From Lachnoclostridium sp. An118 (lineage in GTDB: Bacteria > Bacillota > Clostridia > Lachnospirales > Lachnospiraceae), in NCBI RefSeq assembly GCF_002160985.1, contig NZ_NFLQ01000001.1, positions 248,001-312,000 of the forward strand: a stretch of DNA of 64,000 nt. The letters run 5' to 3'. The notes beneath the pieces were generated by a model. It was not told where the DNA came from. It was given only the letters and a program-made list of their open reading frames with translations, and did no database searches. This document shows, in pieces, positions 25,791 through 33,694 of this stretch. Positions within the stretch are counted from its first letter, which is position 1. Each line of letters opens with the position of its first letter. The position numbers and the translations under genes are program-made.

Positions 25791-26801
25791 ATGGCTTTAT
25801 TTGAATCATATGAAAGAAGAATTGATAAAATCAATGAAGTATTAAACAGCTACGGCATTGCTTCACTGGAAGAAGCTGAGAAGATCACAAAAGATGCCGG
25901 ACTGGACGTATACAACCAGATCAAAGGCATTCAGCCGATCTGTTTCGAGAATGCATGCTGGGCTTACATCACAGGTGCAGCTATCGCCATCAAGAAGGGC
26001 TGTGAGACAGCTGCAGACGCCGCCGCAGCGATTGGAGAGGGCCTGCAGGCTTTCTGTATTCCGGGATCCGTTGCTGACCAGCGTAAAGTAGGTCTTGGAC
26101 ATGGTAACCTTGGCAAGATGCTCCTTGAGGAGACAACAGACTGCTTCTGCTTCCTGGCTGGACATGAGTCCTTCGCAGCAGCAGAGGGTGCAATCGGTAT
26201 CGCTGAGAAAGCAAACAAAGTGCGCAAGAAACCTCTCCGTGTTATCCTGAACGGACTTGGAAAAGACGCTGCAAAGATCATTTCCAGGATCAACGGTTTC
26301 ACATACGTACAGACAGAGTACGACTACTTCACAGGCGAGCTGAAAGAAGTACAGAGGATTGCTTACTCTGACGGACTTCGCTCCAAAGTAAACTGCTACG
26401 GTGCAAACGACGTGCGCGAGGGTGTTGCCATCATGTGGAAAGAGGGCGTTGACGTTTCCATCACAGGTAACTCCACAAACCCGACACGTTTCCAGCATCC
26501 GGTTGCAGGAACATACAAAAAAGAGTGCGTAGAAGCAGGAAAGAAATACTTCTCCGTTGCATCCGGCGGCGGTACAGGACGTACACTCCACCCGGACAAC
26601 ATGGCTGCAGGACCGGCTTCCTACGGTATGACAGATACAATGGGACGTATGCACTCTGACGCTCAGTTTGCAGGATCCTCTTCCGTACCGGCTCACGTAG
26701 AGATGATGGGTCTCATCGGCGCAGGAAACAATCCGATGGTTGGTATGACTGTTGCGGTTGCCGTTTCCATCGAGGAAGCAAAGAAAGCTGGCAAATTCTA
26801 A
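25791..26801 (+). CDS. GGGtGRT protein (conserved, function unknown)
   Basis: The 336-residue protein contains SVASGGGTGRTLHPDNMAAGP near residue 258, the sequence from which the GGGtGRT family takes its name. Other features are CFENACWAYITGAAIAIKKG, a GHGNLGKMLLEE stretch and a Gly-rich C-terminus. No transmembrane helix or known enzyme motif was found. Several conserved Cys and His residues could bind metal. RBS CAGGAGGATACATAA is strong and codon bias matches the preceding gene. The two form a discrete, probably highly expressed operon ended by a terminator. Confidence 0.85.
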   Translation: MALFESYERRIDKINEVLNSYGIASLEEAEKITKDAGLDVYNQIKGIQPICFENACWAYITGAAIAIKKGCETAADAAAAIGEGLQAFCIPGSVADQRKVGLGHGNLGKMLLEETTDCFCFLAGHESFAAAEGAIGIAEKANKVRKKPLRVILNGLGKDAAKIISRINGFTYVQTEYDYFTGELKEVQRIAYSDGLRSKVNCYGANDVREGVAIMWKEGVDVSITGNSTNPTRFQHPVAGTYKKECVEAGKKYFSVASGGGTGRTLHPDNMAAGPASYGMTDTMGRMHSDAQFAGSSSVPAHVEMMGLIGAGNNPMVGMTVAVAVSIEEAKKAGKF

Positions 26802-26822
26802 TGAAAATCCTTTGAAATGAAA

Positions 26823-26880
26823 GGCTCCCCATATGGCGGACACCGGAAGATCCGGAGCTGCCTTGTGGGGAGCTTTTTTA
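26823..26880 (+). terminator. Terminator after the GGGtGRT operon
   Basis: GGCTCCCCA (26823-26831) pairs with TGTGGGGAGC (26865-26873 region), with a second internal hairpin (CACCGGAAGATCCGGAG), followed by six T. Confidence 0.82.
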
Positions 26881-27015
26881 TGTCTGAGGGATGTGCCTTT
26901 TGTAAGAAAACGGTATAAACTTTGGCGTTATTATGATACACTGTAAACACCGGCATAAAATCCGGAAAGGAAAATATCAGAAGAAATATAAGAGAGTGAA
27001 CAGGAGAGAAGGAAG

Positions 27016-27927
27016 ATGCAGGTCAAAGCGATAACTCCGAGGGGATACTGCAAGGGCGTTGTGCGGGCAATAGAGATGGCAAAAAAGGCAAGGGATGAAA
27101 AGAAGCCCATCGTCATCCTGGGTATGATCGTCCACAACCAGTACATTGTGGATGCCTTGAAGGAGATGGGCATTGAGACCATCGATCATCCGGGCAAGAC
27201 CCGGCTGGAGCTTCTGGATGAGATTGAGGAGGGGACGGTCATCATCACGGCCCACGGGGCCAGCGACCAGGTGTTTGAGAAGGCCCGAAGAAAGGGACTC
27301 CACGTCATTGACGCCTCCTGCCTGGATGTCATCAAGACCCACAATGTGATCAAGACAAGGCTGAGAGAGGGGTTTGAGGTATTATATTTTGGAAAGGCAG
27401 GGCACCCGGAGGCGGAGGGCGCCGTCTCCATCGACACAGAAAGGGTCCACCTGATCACAAGCAAAGAGGACCTTGATGGCATGGACGCGGACAGGTCCTA
27501 CGTCATCACAAACCAGACCACTATGTCTCTGTACGATGTGCAGGAGCTGTGCGAGTACGCGGAAGGACTGCTGCCCCGCGTACTCGTTGAGAAGGAGACG
27601 TGCACGGCCACCAAGATACGGCAGGAGGCTATCAAAAATATGGACGAGGATGTGGATATCGTGTTTATCGTGGGGGACCCCCACTCCAACAACACCCAGA
27701 AGCTGGCCGCTATCGCGCGGGAGAAGAGGGAGGTCCACATGATAGAAAGCCTGGACGACCTGGATGTGGAGCTCCTGAGAGGAAAGAGAAAGGCGGCTGT
27801 CTCCTCCGGGGCTTCCACCCCCACCTACCTGACAAACCAGGTCATTGCCTTTCTGGAGCAGTTTGAGGAGGATGACCCTGCCACCTGCCAAAAGCCGGCC
27901 ACTGACCTGACGAAAATCCTTGACTGA
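27016..27927 (+). CDS. ispH: 4-hydroxy-3-methylbut-2-enyl diphosphate reductase
   Basis: The 303-residue 4Fe-4S enzyme makes IPP and DMAPP in the last MEP-pathway step. Cluster ligands C12 (RGYCKGV), C102 (DASCLDVIKTH) and C196 (ETCTATKIRQ) are present, as are H40, H80 (AHGAS) and GHPEAEG, SGASTPT. The second cysteine context is SCLDV where most homologues have TCPLV, so this is a divergent branch. No rpsA fusion is present, unlike several clostridial IspH proteins. Start ATG follows GAGAGAAGGAAG. Confidence 0.9.
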   Translation: MQVKAITPRGYCKGVVRAIEMAKKARDEKKPIVILGMIVHNQYIVDALKEMGIETIDHPGKTRLELLDEIEEGTVIITAHGASDQVFEKARRKGLHVIDASCLDVIKTHNVIKTRLREGFEVLYFGKAGHPEAEGAVSIDTERVHLITSKEDLDGMDADRSYVITNQTTMSLYDVQELCEYAEGLLPRVLVEKETCTATKIRQEAIKNMDEDVDIVFIVGDPHSNNTQKLAAIAREKREVHMIESLDDLDVELLRGKRKAAVSSGASTPTYLTNQVIAFLEQFEEDDPATCQKPATDLTKILD

Positions 27928-27948
27928 CGGGTCATAGAAAGGAACCTG

Positions 27949-28962
27949 ATGAGAGAAAAAAATTATAATCTGGAACTGATACGCATGGTGTCCTTTGTCC
28001 TGGTGATCGCCATACATGTGAGCAATTATTTCTGCCGGGGCTACGGGGAAATCCCGGACAGTGAATACCTCTTTTCACTTGTGGTGGACACGGCGGCAAG
28101 AGTGAGCGTGCCCTGCTTTTTCATGATCACCGGGGCGCTGCTGATGGGGAGAGATGAGCCCCTTGAAAAGCATGTGAAGAGGCTCGTCCGCTTTTTTACC
28201 GTGCTGGTGGTGTGGAGCCTGGTCTACTATCTGTGGAATATCTTTTACATGAAATCGGATTTTGACCTGCGGACGATCCTCTATGAGCCGGCGGAAGCGC
28301 ATCTGTGGTATCTGTATGCCATGATACCCATTTACCTGGTCCTTCCGTTCCTGCAGGTGATGTGCAGGAATTTCAGCGTAAGGCTGGAGAAGGCGTTCTT
28401 TGTGGTGACGACAGGAACGGTCATCGCCAACTATCTGCTGTGGCTGATGCACGGCGAATTTTACTACGACCCGCCCCTGATAGGAGACCGGGTCTATGTC
28501 TATTACCTGTACGCAGGCTACTACCTCTATAAGTACAGGGACCGCATCCGCCTCAGCCAGAGAGTGGCAGCAGCGGTATGCCTCGTGAGCCTTGCTGCCT
28601 CCTTTGGCATCACGCTGGCCGCGACGGTGGCCCAGGAGGATCACTACGAGGGAGCCCTCACCTACGGCATGCCCTTTATCGTGCTGGCCTCAGCCATGTT
28701 TTTCCTCTTTATGCTCAGGCTGGGAGGAGGAAAGCTGCGGCCCGGTGAGAGGGCGAAAAAAGTCATCGACCTCTTCTGCGGATGCTCCTTTGGGATTTAT
28801 CTCATCCATATCCTGTTCCTGGACAACTACAAAAAACATATGGAGCCCTGTGACCTGTCCGCCTGGATCGCGGTGCCGGCGCTTGTGGCGAGCATCACGG
28901 CCGTCTCCTTCCTGTGCGTCTGGCTGCTGCGGAGGACAGGAGCCGGCAGGAAGATCACCTGA
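27949..28962 (+). CDS. Membrane acyltransferase (acyltransferase_3 family)
   Basis: The 337-residue protein has about ten hydrophobic segments and the family start NLELIRMVSFVLVIAIHVSNYF, where the R and the H are the conserved catalytic-region residues. Members O-acetylate cell-wall or surface polysaccharides and lipids. The second signature (LWYLYAMIPIYLVLPFL) also fits. The gene follows ispH by 21 bases, but the likely substrate cannot be read. Confidence 0.85.
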   Translation: MREKNYNLELIRMVSFVLVIAIHVSNYFCRGYGEIPDSEYLFSLVVDTAARVSVPCFFMITGALLMGRDEPLEKHVKRLVRFFTVLVVWSLVYYLWNIFYMKSDFDLRTILYEPAEAHLWYLYAMIPIYLVLPFLQVMCRNFSVRLEKAFFVVTTGTVIANYLLWLMHGEFYYDPPLIGDRVYVYYLYAGYYLYKYRDRIRLSQRVAAAVCLVSLAASFGITLAATVAQEDHYEGALTYGMPFIVLASAMFFLFMLRLGGGKLRPGERAKKVIDLFCGCSFGIYLIHILFLDNYKKHMEPCDLSAWIAVPALVASITAVSFLCVWLLRRTGAGRKIT

Positions 28963-29042
28963 TGCCGGCGGGTAGAGATTGACAAGACCCGACAATCTTA
29001 CTACAATAAAGCTATCAGAAATGAGAAGGAAGGGGACAAAAG

Positions 29043-30131
29043 ATGGCAAAATTTTGTACACAATGCGGAAGAAGATTGGAAGAAGGCGAGGTCTGCAACT
29101 GCACACAGCAAGAACAGAGCGCAGCACAGAAACAAAGTACAACTCAGAACCAGAGTGCAGCGGCCCCCGGAGCAGCGGGCTGGCAGCAGAGCGGTGATCA
29201 GCACCAGAGCTCAGCCTACACGAATTACCAGGGAGGACAGCAGAGCCAGAGCGCAGGCCCCCGGCAGCAGTCCCAGGGGACAAATTACCAGCAGTACGGT
29301 CAGCCGCAGTATAACCAGGGCGTGGGTGGCAATCAGCAGTATAACCAAGGAATGAACAGCGGCCAGCAGTACAGGCAGGGAATGAACAATGGCCAGCAGT
29401 ACAGGCAGGGAATGAACAATGGCCAGCAGTCCCAGTGGGCGGGCATGAACAGCCAGCAGATGAAGCAGATGGGAGCGCAGGCCATGGCGGGAGCTCAGAA
29501 TATGTTCCGCGAGGTCCTTCCCATCCTGAAACGCCCTGTGACAGAGACAAGGAGGATAGCCGCAGGAAACTCCCCGCTGGTGGGGCTGGAGCTGATCGGC
29601 TTAAAGGCGCTGGTCATCCTTATCATTGTCCTGATCGCGGCGTCAAGGATTTCTGGAGCTGCAAATGGGCTGATACAGATGCCCTATTTTAAGCTGGTCA
29701 TTCTCGTTCTCCTCTTGACACTGGGAGTGGATGCCCTGGAGGCAGTGCTCCTGAACGTGTTTGCCGGCATGTTTAAGGGCAGCGCCAATATAAACGCCAT
29801 GTTCTGTGTAGTGGGAAGCCGGGCGCTCTACGACGGGATCATCGCCATCGTGGCGGGTATACTGGCTCCGTTTTTCCTCACAGGTTCTGTCTTTGTCCTT
29901 GTGTTCGGCAGCCTGATCCTGCCCTATGTCCAGTACGGGGCTTACCGGGCAGTCGCACAGGGCGACGATGACAGGAGAGTGTATGCGTTCTTTCTCGTGA
30001 AAGTGATCTCGTCGCTTGTCCTGTATATCATTTTATACATGATGGCAGCTGATATGCTGACTTCTATGCTTGGGAGCGCCATGAGCGGCTTTGGCTCAGG
30101 CCTTGGTTCAGGCTTTGGCTCATATTATTAA
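29043..30131 (+). CDS. Zinc-ribbon, Q/N-rich repeat and Yip1-like membrane protein
   Basis: Residues 3-20 are a zinc ribbon (CTQCGRRLEEGEVCNC). Residues about 22-145 are Gln, Asn, Gly, Tyr and Ser rich, including three copies of a QQYRQGMNNG-type decapeptide coded by 30-base DNA repeats. Residues about 180-350 contain five or six hydrophobic helices resembling Yip1/DUF1282 domains. The C-terminus is GFGSGLGSGFGSYY. Proteins of this build are common in Lachnospiraceae but have no defined role. The low-complexity segment is prion-like in composition. Confidence 0.75.
   Translation: MAKFCTQCGRRLEEGEVCNCTQQEQSAAQKQSTTQNQSAAAPGAAGWQQSGDQHQSSAYTNYQGGQQSQSAGPRQQSQGTNYQQYGQPQYNQGVGGNQQYNQGMNSGQQYRQGMNNGQQYRQGMNNGQQSQWAGMNSQQMKQMGAQAMAGAQNMFREVLPILKRPVTETRRIAAGNSPLVGLELIGLKALVILIIVLIAASRISGAANGLIQMPYFKLVILVLLLTLGVDALEAVLLNVFAGMFKGSANINAMFCVVGSRALYDGIIAIVAGILAPFFLTGSVFVLVFGSLILPYVQYGAYRAVAQGDDDRRVYAFFLVKVISSLVLYIILYMMAADMLTSMLGSAMSGFGSGLGSGFGSYY
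29351..29430 (+). repeat. 30-base tandem repeat inside the Q/N-rich gene
   Basis: AATGAACARYGGCCAGCAGT followed by ACAGGCAGGG forms a 30-base unit at 29351-29380 and 29381-29410, with a 20-base third copy at 29411-29430. Copies two and one differ at two bases. Multiples of three bases keep the frame, so copy number can vary without breaking the gene. Confidence 0.9.
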
Positions 30132-30151
30132 AAAAGGGAGCGTGATCCGGG

Positions 30152-30454
30152 ATGATGGTAAAGCTGAATGACCAGGCAAAGGCATATATGGAAAGGCTGG
30201 GGTGGAAGGACCTTGTGCTTGGCGTGGAGGAGTACACCAGCTGATGCGCGCCTCCGTATAAGGAGGTCGTGGTAAGTTTTACCCGAGAGGAAAAGGAAGC
30301 CATGGAGGCGAAGGGCTATGTGGCCGCAGAGAGCGAGGTCGGCAGTGTGTATTACCCTGCGGAAGGGGTGAAGACCTCGGAGGAAATAGCTGTGAATTAC
30401 ATAGAATATCCGTGGCTTACCAGATTTGAAGTGGAAGGGATCGAGCCGTCATAG
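30152..30454 (+). CDS. Probable selenoprotein of the CC/Se-motif type (in-frame UGA)
   Basis: One reading frame runs from ATG 30152 to TAG 30454 (100 residues) and is interrupted only by a TGA at 30242-30244 (codon 31). Before it: MMVKLNDQAKAYMERLGWKD to GVEEYTS; after it: CAPPYKEVVVSFTREEKE and on. Both halves read as one protein, giving ...TS-U-CAPP..., a Sec-Cys pair. This fits the small family that NCBI, as I recall, names CC/Se motif family (seleno)protein. A hairpin follows the UGA directly. The upstream site is AAAAAGGGAGCG. The alternative is a pseudogene or an internal start at 30269 giving a 61-residue protein. Function is unknown. Confidence 0.7.
30245..30271 (+). promoter_or_regulatory. 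Candidate bacterial SECIS hairpin
   Basis: Directly after the UGA, GCCTCC (30250-30255) pairs with GGAGGT (30262-30267) around the loop GTATAA (30256-30261); with one bulged C the stem extends through GCG/CGT. The loop starts with GU, as in many bacterial SECIS loops. Only 11 bases separate UGA and loop, shorter than the usual spacing I know (about 16-37), so support is partial. Confidence 0.5.
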
Positions 30455-30486
30455 AGCCGGCGGCAGGTGAAAGAGGGGGATGCTTT

Positions 30487-30621
30487 ATGGACAGCCGGAC
30501 TGTAATGGAGCTTGTGCTGGTCACGGTACTTGCGGTTTTGGGCATTGTCCTGACTGTCTGTGAGAGCAGGAGGGTGACAGAGCCGATCACCGTGCAGACT
30601 CGCCTTACCGCTCTGTCCTGA
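30487..30621 (+). CDS. Small membrane protein
   Basis: A 44-residue ORF: MDSRTVMELVLVTVLAVLGI then VLTVCESRRV, one transmembrane helix (about 7-25) with a basic end. GAGGGGGATGCTTT precedes the ATG. The following ORF at 30630 lies in another frame and looks like its continuation, so the two may be one frameshifted gene. No family recognised. Confidence 0.45.
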   Translation: MDSRTVMELVLVTVLAVLGIVLTVCESRRVTEPITVQTRLTALS

Positions 30622-30629
30622 TCAGCGGG

Positions 30630-30806
30630 ATGACAGCCGCTCTCGCAGCAGCCGTGTTATGCGTGGCCGCGCTGTGGGAGCATGCGGGGATGTACAGCAT
30701 CCTGGCGGCCGGAGCATATCTGGCGGTGTATTTCCTCGTCAGATATTTCTGCGGAAAGAGGCAGGCCGAGCGGAGCGGGGACGGCCAGAACGGCCGGAGC
30801 AGCTAG
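30630..30806 (+). CDS. Small hydrophobic ORF, possible continuation of the preceding one
   Basis: A 58-residue ORF with two hydrophobic stretches (MTAALAAAVLCVAALW and GMYSILAAGAYLAVYFLVRYF) and a basic, Gly/Asn/Ser-rich tail. It begins 9 bases after the previous stop in a different frame, without a good ribosome site. It is either a separate small membrane protein or the 3' half of a frameshifted gene. Confidence 0.4.
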   Translation: MTAALAAAVLCVAALWEHAGMYSILAAGAYLAVYFLVRYFCGKRQAERSGDGQNGRSS

Positions 30807-30810
30807 AAAG

Positions 30811-30857
30811 AAAACTCTGTGCAGACGAAAAAAATAAGTCTGCACAGAGTTTTTTTC
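30811..30857 (+). terminator. Strong terminator before udp
   Basis: ACTCTGTGCAGAC (30814-30826) pairs perfectly with GTCTGCACAGAGT (30838-30850), 13 bp, followed by seven T. Confidence 0.93.
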
Positions 30858-30880
30858 TGTTTAACTCTTTCAAAAAGATA

Positions 30881-30910
30881 CTGACAGCACCTCGACCTAT
30901 GATGTAAAAT
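30881..30910 (+). promoter_or_regulatory. Possible promoter of udp-cdd-deoC
   Basis: CTGACA (30881-30886) and TAAAAT (30905-30910) are 18 bases apart, about 25 bases before the udp start. Five of six bases match consensus in each box. Confidence 0.5.
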
Positions 30911-30935
30911 TATAGCACAGAAAGAGGTGAAAGCG

Positions 30936-31733
30936 ATGATCAATTACTCGGAAAATGAACAGAAACAGTATCACACCCAGGTGGGCGAGGGGGATGTGGG
31001 AAGATATGTGATCCTTCCCGGTGACCCGAAGCGGTGCGCGAAGATCGCGAAATATTTTGACAGTCCAAAGCTGGTCGCGGACAGCAGGGAGTATGTGACC
31101 TACACCGGCTGCCTGGAGGGGGAGAAGGTGAGTGTCACCTCCACCGGCATCGGCGGTCCGTCAGCGGCCATCGCCATGGAGGAGCTGGTCATGGCCGGGG
31201 CGGACACCTTTATCAGAGTGGGCACCTGCGGCGGCATGCAGCTTGATGTGAAGAGCGGGGACATAGTGGTCGCCAGCGGCGCCATCCGGATGGAGGGGAC
31301 CAGCAGAGAATATGCGCCCATCGAGTTCCCGGCAGTGGCGGACATAGGGATCACCAACGCGCTCATGGAGTCGGCGAAGGAGCTGGGGTATCCCTGCCAC
31401 GTGGGCGTGGTGCAGTGCAAGGACTCTTTTTTCGGACAGCATGCGCCGGAGACAAAGCCGGTCAGCTATGAGCTCCTGAACAAGTGGGAGGCCTGGAAGC
31501 GCCTGGGATGCCTGGCCTCCGAGATGGAGTCGGCGGCTCTCTTTGTGGTGGCCAGCGCGCTCCACGTCAGGGTGGGCTCCTGCTTCCTCGTCATGGCCAA
31601 CCAGGAGCGGGCGAAGGCCGGACTGGAAAATCCCGTGGTCCACGACACGGACACAGCCGTGCGGACAGCAGTGGGGGCGCTGCGCAGGCTGATACGTGCT
31701 GAGAAACAGGCCGGCGGGGAGGAGAAGAAGTGA
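30936..31733 (+). CDS. udp: Uridine phosphorylase
   Basis: The 265-residue enzyme splits uridine with phosphate. PNP/UDP family motifs are [40 protein letters not shown] and [16 protein letters not shown] 30936 is preferred over GTG 30927 because AAGAGGTG lies before it. Its stop overlaps the cdd start by four bases, and with deoC it forms a pyrimidine nucleoside salvage operon. Confidence 0.92.
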   Translation: MINYSENEQKQYHTQVGEGDVGRYVILPGDPKRCAKIAKYFDSPKLVADSREYVTYTGCLEGEKVSVTSTGIGGPSAAIAMEELVMAGADTFIRVGTCGGMQLDVKSGDIVVASGAIRMEGTSREYAPIEFPAVADIGITNALMESAKELGYPCHVGVVQCKDSFFGQHAPETKPVSYELLNKWEAWKRLGCLASEMESAALFVVASALHVRVGSCFLVMANQERAKAGLENPVVHDTDTAVRTAVGALRRLIRAEKQAGGEEKK

Positions 31734-32194
31734 CAGAAAGGGAACAGATGGAAAGAGGACAGGTGGATAAAGAACAGACACAGGAGCTGATAAGCGCGGC
31801 CATGGCCCAGCTAGAGAGGGCCTACGCACCCTACTCCCACTTTAAGGTGGGGGCGGCCCTGCTCACAGAGGAGGGAAGGATCTACACCGGGTGCAACATT
31901 GAAAATGCCGCCTACACGCCCACCAACTGCGGGGAGAGGACCGCTTTTTTCAAGGCGGTCAGCGAGGGAGAGCGGAGCTTCCGGGCTATCTGCATTGTGG
32001 GAGGCATGGACGGCGTGCCGACAGACTACACAGCCCCCTGCGGGGTGTGCAGGCAGGTCATGATGGAGTTCTGCTCCCCGGAGGAATTTGAGATTATCCT
32101 GGCCAGGGGAGTGGAGGACTATCAGGTCTATAAGCTGAAGGACCTGCTGCCCTGTGGCTTTGGGCCCGGCAATCTGGAAAAGAGGGAGCAGTAG
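31730..32194 (+). CDS. cdd: Cytidine deaminase
   Basis: The 154-residue zinc enzyme deaminates cytidine and deoxycytidine to uridine forms, which the upstream phosphorylase can use. The zinc motif is [13 protein letters not shown] with CGE in place of the usual CAE, and [12 protein letters not shown] supplies the other two cysteines. [16 protein letters not shown] and [13 protein letters not shown] are typical. The GTG start at 31730 overlaps the udp stop (GTGA). The N-terminus has about 20 extra polar residues; ATG 31748 is an alternative start. Confidence 0.92.
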   Translation: MTEREQMERGQVDKEQTQELISAAMAQLERAYAPYSHFKVGAALLTEEGRIYTGCNIENAAYTPTNCGERTAFFKAVSEGERSFRAICIVGGMDGVPTDYTAPCGVCRQVMMEFCSPEEFEIILARGVEDYQVYKLKDLLPCGFGPGNLEKREQ

Positions 32195-32215
32195 AAAGAG
32201 AGGACAAAAAAGAGA

Positions 32216-32866
32216 ATGGATAGACTGGAAATATTAAAGTATGTAGACCACACGCTGCTGGCCCAGGACGCCACCTGGGAGGACATCCGGCAGATACTGG
32301 ACGACGCTGTCGCCTACGGGACAGCCTCCGCCTGCATCCCGGCGGCCTATGTAAGGCGGGCGGCGGATTACGTGGATGGGAGGCTCCCCATCTGTACAGT
32401 GATCGGCTTCCCCAACGGATACAGCACCGCGCAGACAAAGGTATATGAGACCCGGGACGCTGTCGCCAATGGAGCGTCGGAGATTGACATGGTGATCCAT
32501 GTGGGAGCTCTTAAAGACAAGCGATACGATGAGATCGAGGAGGAGATACGCAGGGTTCACGAGGCCTGCCAGGGAAGGGCCCTGAAGGTCATCATCGAGA
32601 CATGCCTTCTTGCGGAGGAGGAGAAGATCGCCATGTGCGGCATCGTCACAAGAGCCGGGGCGGAGTACATCAAGACATCCACCGGATTTTCCAGCGGCGG
32701 AGCCACCTTTGCGGATGTGGAGCTGCTGAAAAGGCATGTGGGAGAAGGGGTGAAGGTCAAGGCAGCCGGAGGCATCCGCTCCTTTGAGGATGCGGAGCGG
32801 TTCCTTGAGCTGGGGGCTGACCGGCTGGGAACAAGCAGGCTGGTGAAGTTGATGAAGAGCAGTTGA
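32216..32866 (+). CDS. deoC: Deoxyribose-phosphate aldolase
   Basis: The 216-residue class I aldolase cleaves deoxyribose-5-phosphate to glyceraldehyde-3-phosphate and acetaldehyde. [18 protein letters not shown], the Schiff-base lysine in YIKTSTGFS and VKAAGGIRS are present. It lies 21 bases after cdd. The three gene products together break nucleosides down to central carbon intermediates. Confidence 0.95.
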   Translation: MDRLEILKYVDHTLLAQDATWEDIRQILDDAVAYGTASACIPAAYVRRAADYVDGRLPICTVIGFPNGYSTAQTKVYETRDAVANGASEIDMVIHVGALKDKRYDEIEEEIRRVHEACQGRALKVIIETCLLAEEEKIAMCGIVTRAGAEYIKTSTGFSSGGATFADVELLKRHVGEGVKVKAAGGIRSFEDAERFLELGADRLGTSRLVKLMKSS

Positions 32867-32903
32867 GAAAACAATTTCAAAAAACAATTGATAAAAAAAC
32901 AAA

Positions 32904-32933
32904 TTGACAGACAAGTATGTCCGGTGCTATACT
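32904..32933 (+). promoter_or_regulatory. Promoter of the T-box operon
   Basis: TTGACA (32904-32909) and TATACT (32928-32933) are 18 bases apart, placing the transcript start near 32940. Confidence 0.75.
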
Positions 32934-32939
32934 TACTAC

Positions 32940-33242
32940 CATAAACCGGAGACGGGGAAGTTGTATTGTCAAACGGTCTGCAGCGAATTCGGGATGGTGG
33001 AAGCCGAAGAGACGTCAGTGGCAGTAAGTGGGCCCCGGAGGGCGAAGTGAAAAGAAGAGGTCTGCATCTGAACAGTTTTTGCGGGCGGCTTCCCAGTAGC
33101 CGAGACGCAAGGCCAGCGTTAGAGGGCCAGGGATGTGATGGCATTCCGGCAGAGTGGGCATATCATATATGATTTGTCAAACAGGGTGGTACCGCAGGTT
33201 TTTACCTGTCCTTGAAGTGTTTTCAAGGACGGGTTTTTTTAT
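32940..33242 (+). promoter_or_regulatory. T-box leader (tRNA-sensing riboswitch), probable UGG (Trp) specifier
   Basis: The T-box sequence ACAGGGTGGTACCGCAGG is at 33181-33198. The apical hairpin of stem I is TTCGG / GATGGTGGAAG / CCGAA (32988-33008), like the GlyQS leader. By hand I pair TATTGTC (32963-32969) with GGCAGTA (33020-33026) and GGGG (32954-32957) with CCCC (33033-33036). This leaves AGUGGG as the 3' side of the specifier loop, with UGG at 33029-33031 followed by one purine. GUG cannot be excluded. The terminator is GTCCTTGAA (33208 on) with TTCAAGGAC and seven T. The downstream genes would be expressed when charged cognate tRNA is low. Confidence 0.85.
33208..33242 (+). terminator. 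Regulated terminator of the T-box leader
   Basis: GTCCTTGAA and TTCAAGGAC form a 9-bp stem around GTGTT, followed by GGG and seven T. ACCTGT just before it can instead pair with ACAGG of the T-box to form the antiterminator. Confidence 0.88.
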
Positions 33243-33325
33243 TTTACAGGAAAGCCCTTCGGGCTCCACTGTTGCAGAAAATCTGTCAGCCGGGTGCACT
33301 AGGAAGACAGTCTGGAGGTGAGAAA

Positions 33326-33667
33326 ATGGATGACAGCTTTATGCTCTATGACCTGAAGGTGGAAGTGATCGGGTCAGAGAAGCCCATGGTGTGCAGCCAT
33401 AAGGAAGGAGATCATTTTCTGGTGATAGGAGAAAATCTTGTCTTTCCGGAAAACAATTCCTTTTCAATGTACGCCCTGAGCGCGCTGCTCCCCCTGCTGC
33501 CTGCGAAGCAGCGGGTGCTGGATCAGAACGACTGGATGCTCTCGGACAGCGTCATTGCCTGTCCGGACCCGAACTGCGGGGCGAGATTTAAGATCACCCG
33601 CATCGGGAAGAGAAAATTCAGTCACGGCGAGTGTACAGTGGAACCTCTGTACAGAGGGGAAGATTAA
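33326..33667 (+). CDS. TIGR04076-family protein
   Basis: The 113-residue protein matches the family by its start YDLKVEVIGSEKPMVCSHKEGD and its CPDPNCGARFKITRIGKRKF segment. The conserved cysteines at the start and in CPDPNC could bind metal. The function is not established. ATG 33326 follows TGGAGGTGAGAAA; the longer frame upstream runs into the T-box terminator. It is the first gene after the T-box and 27 bases before the reductase gene. Confidence 0.85.
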   Translation: MDDSFMLYDLKVEVIGSEKPMVCSHKEGDHFLVIGENLVFPENNSFSMYALSALLPLLPAKQRVLDQNDWMLSDSVIACPDPNCGARFKITRIGKRKFSHGECTVEPLYRGED

Positions 33668-33694
33668 AGGACTCAAAAAAGGAGAAGACAGACT

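Noticed and set aside
30269-30454. A separate 61-residue protein starting after the UGA
   Set aside because: The start is a GTG-type codon without a ribosome site, while the same frame continues upstream to a good start at 30152; recoding fits better, though not proven.
32966-33172. A 68-codon ORF within the T-box leader
   Set aside because: The sequence is explained by the structured leader RNA; no ribosome site precedes it.
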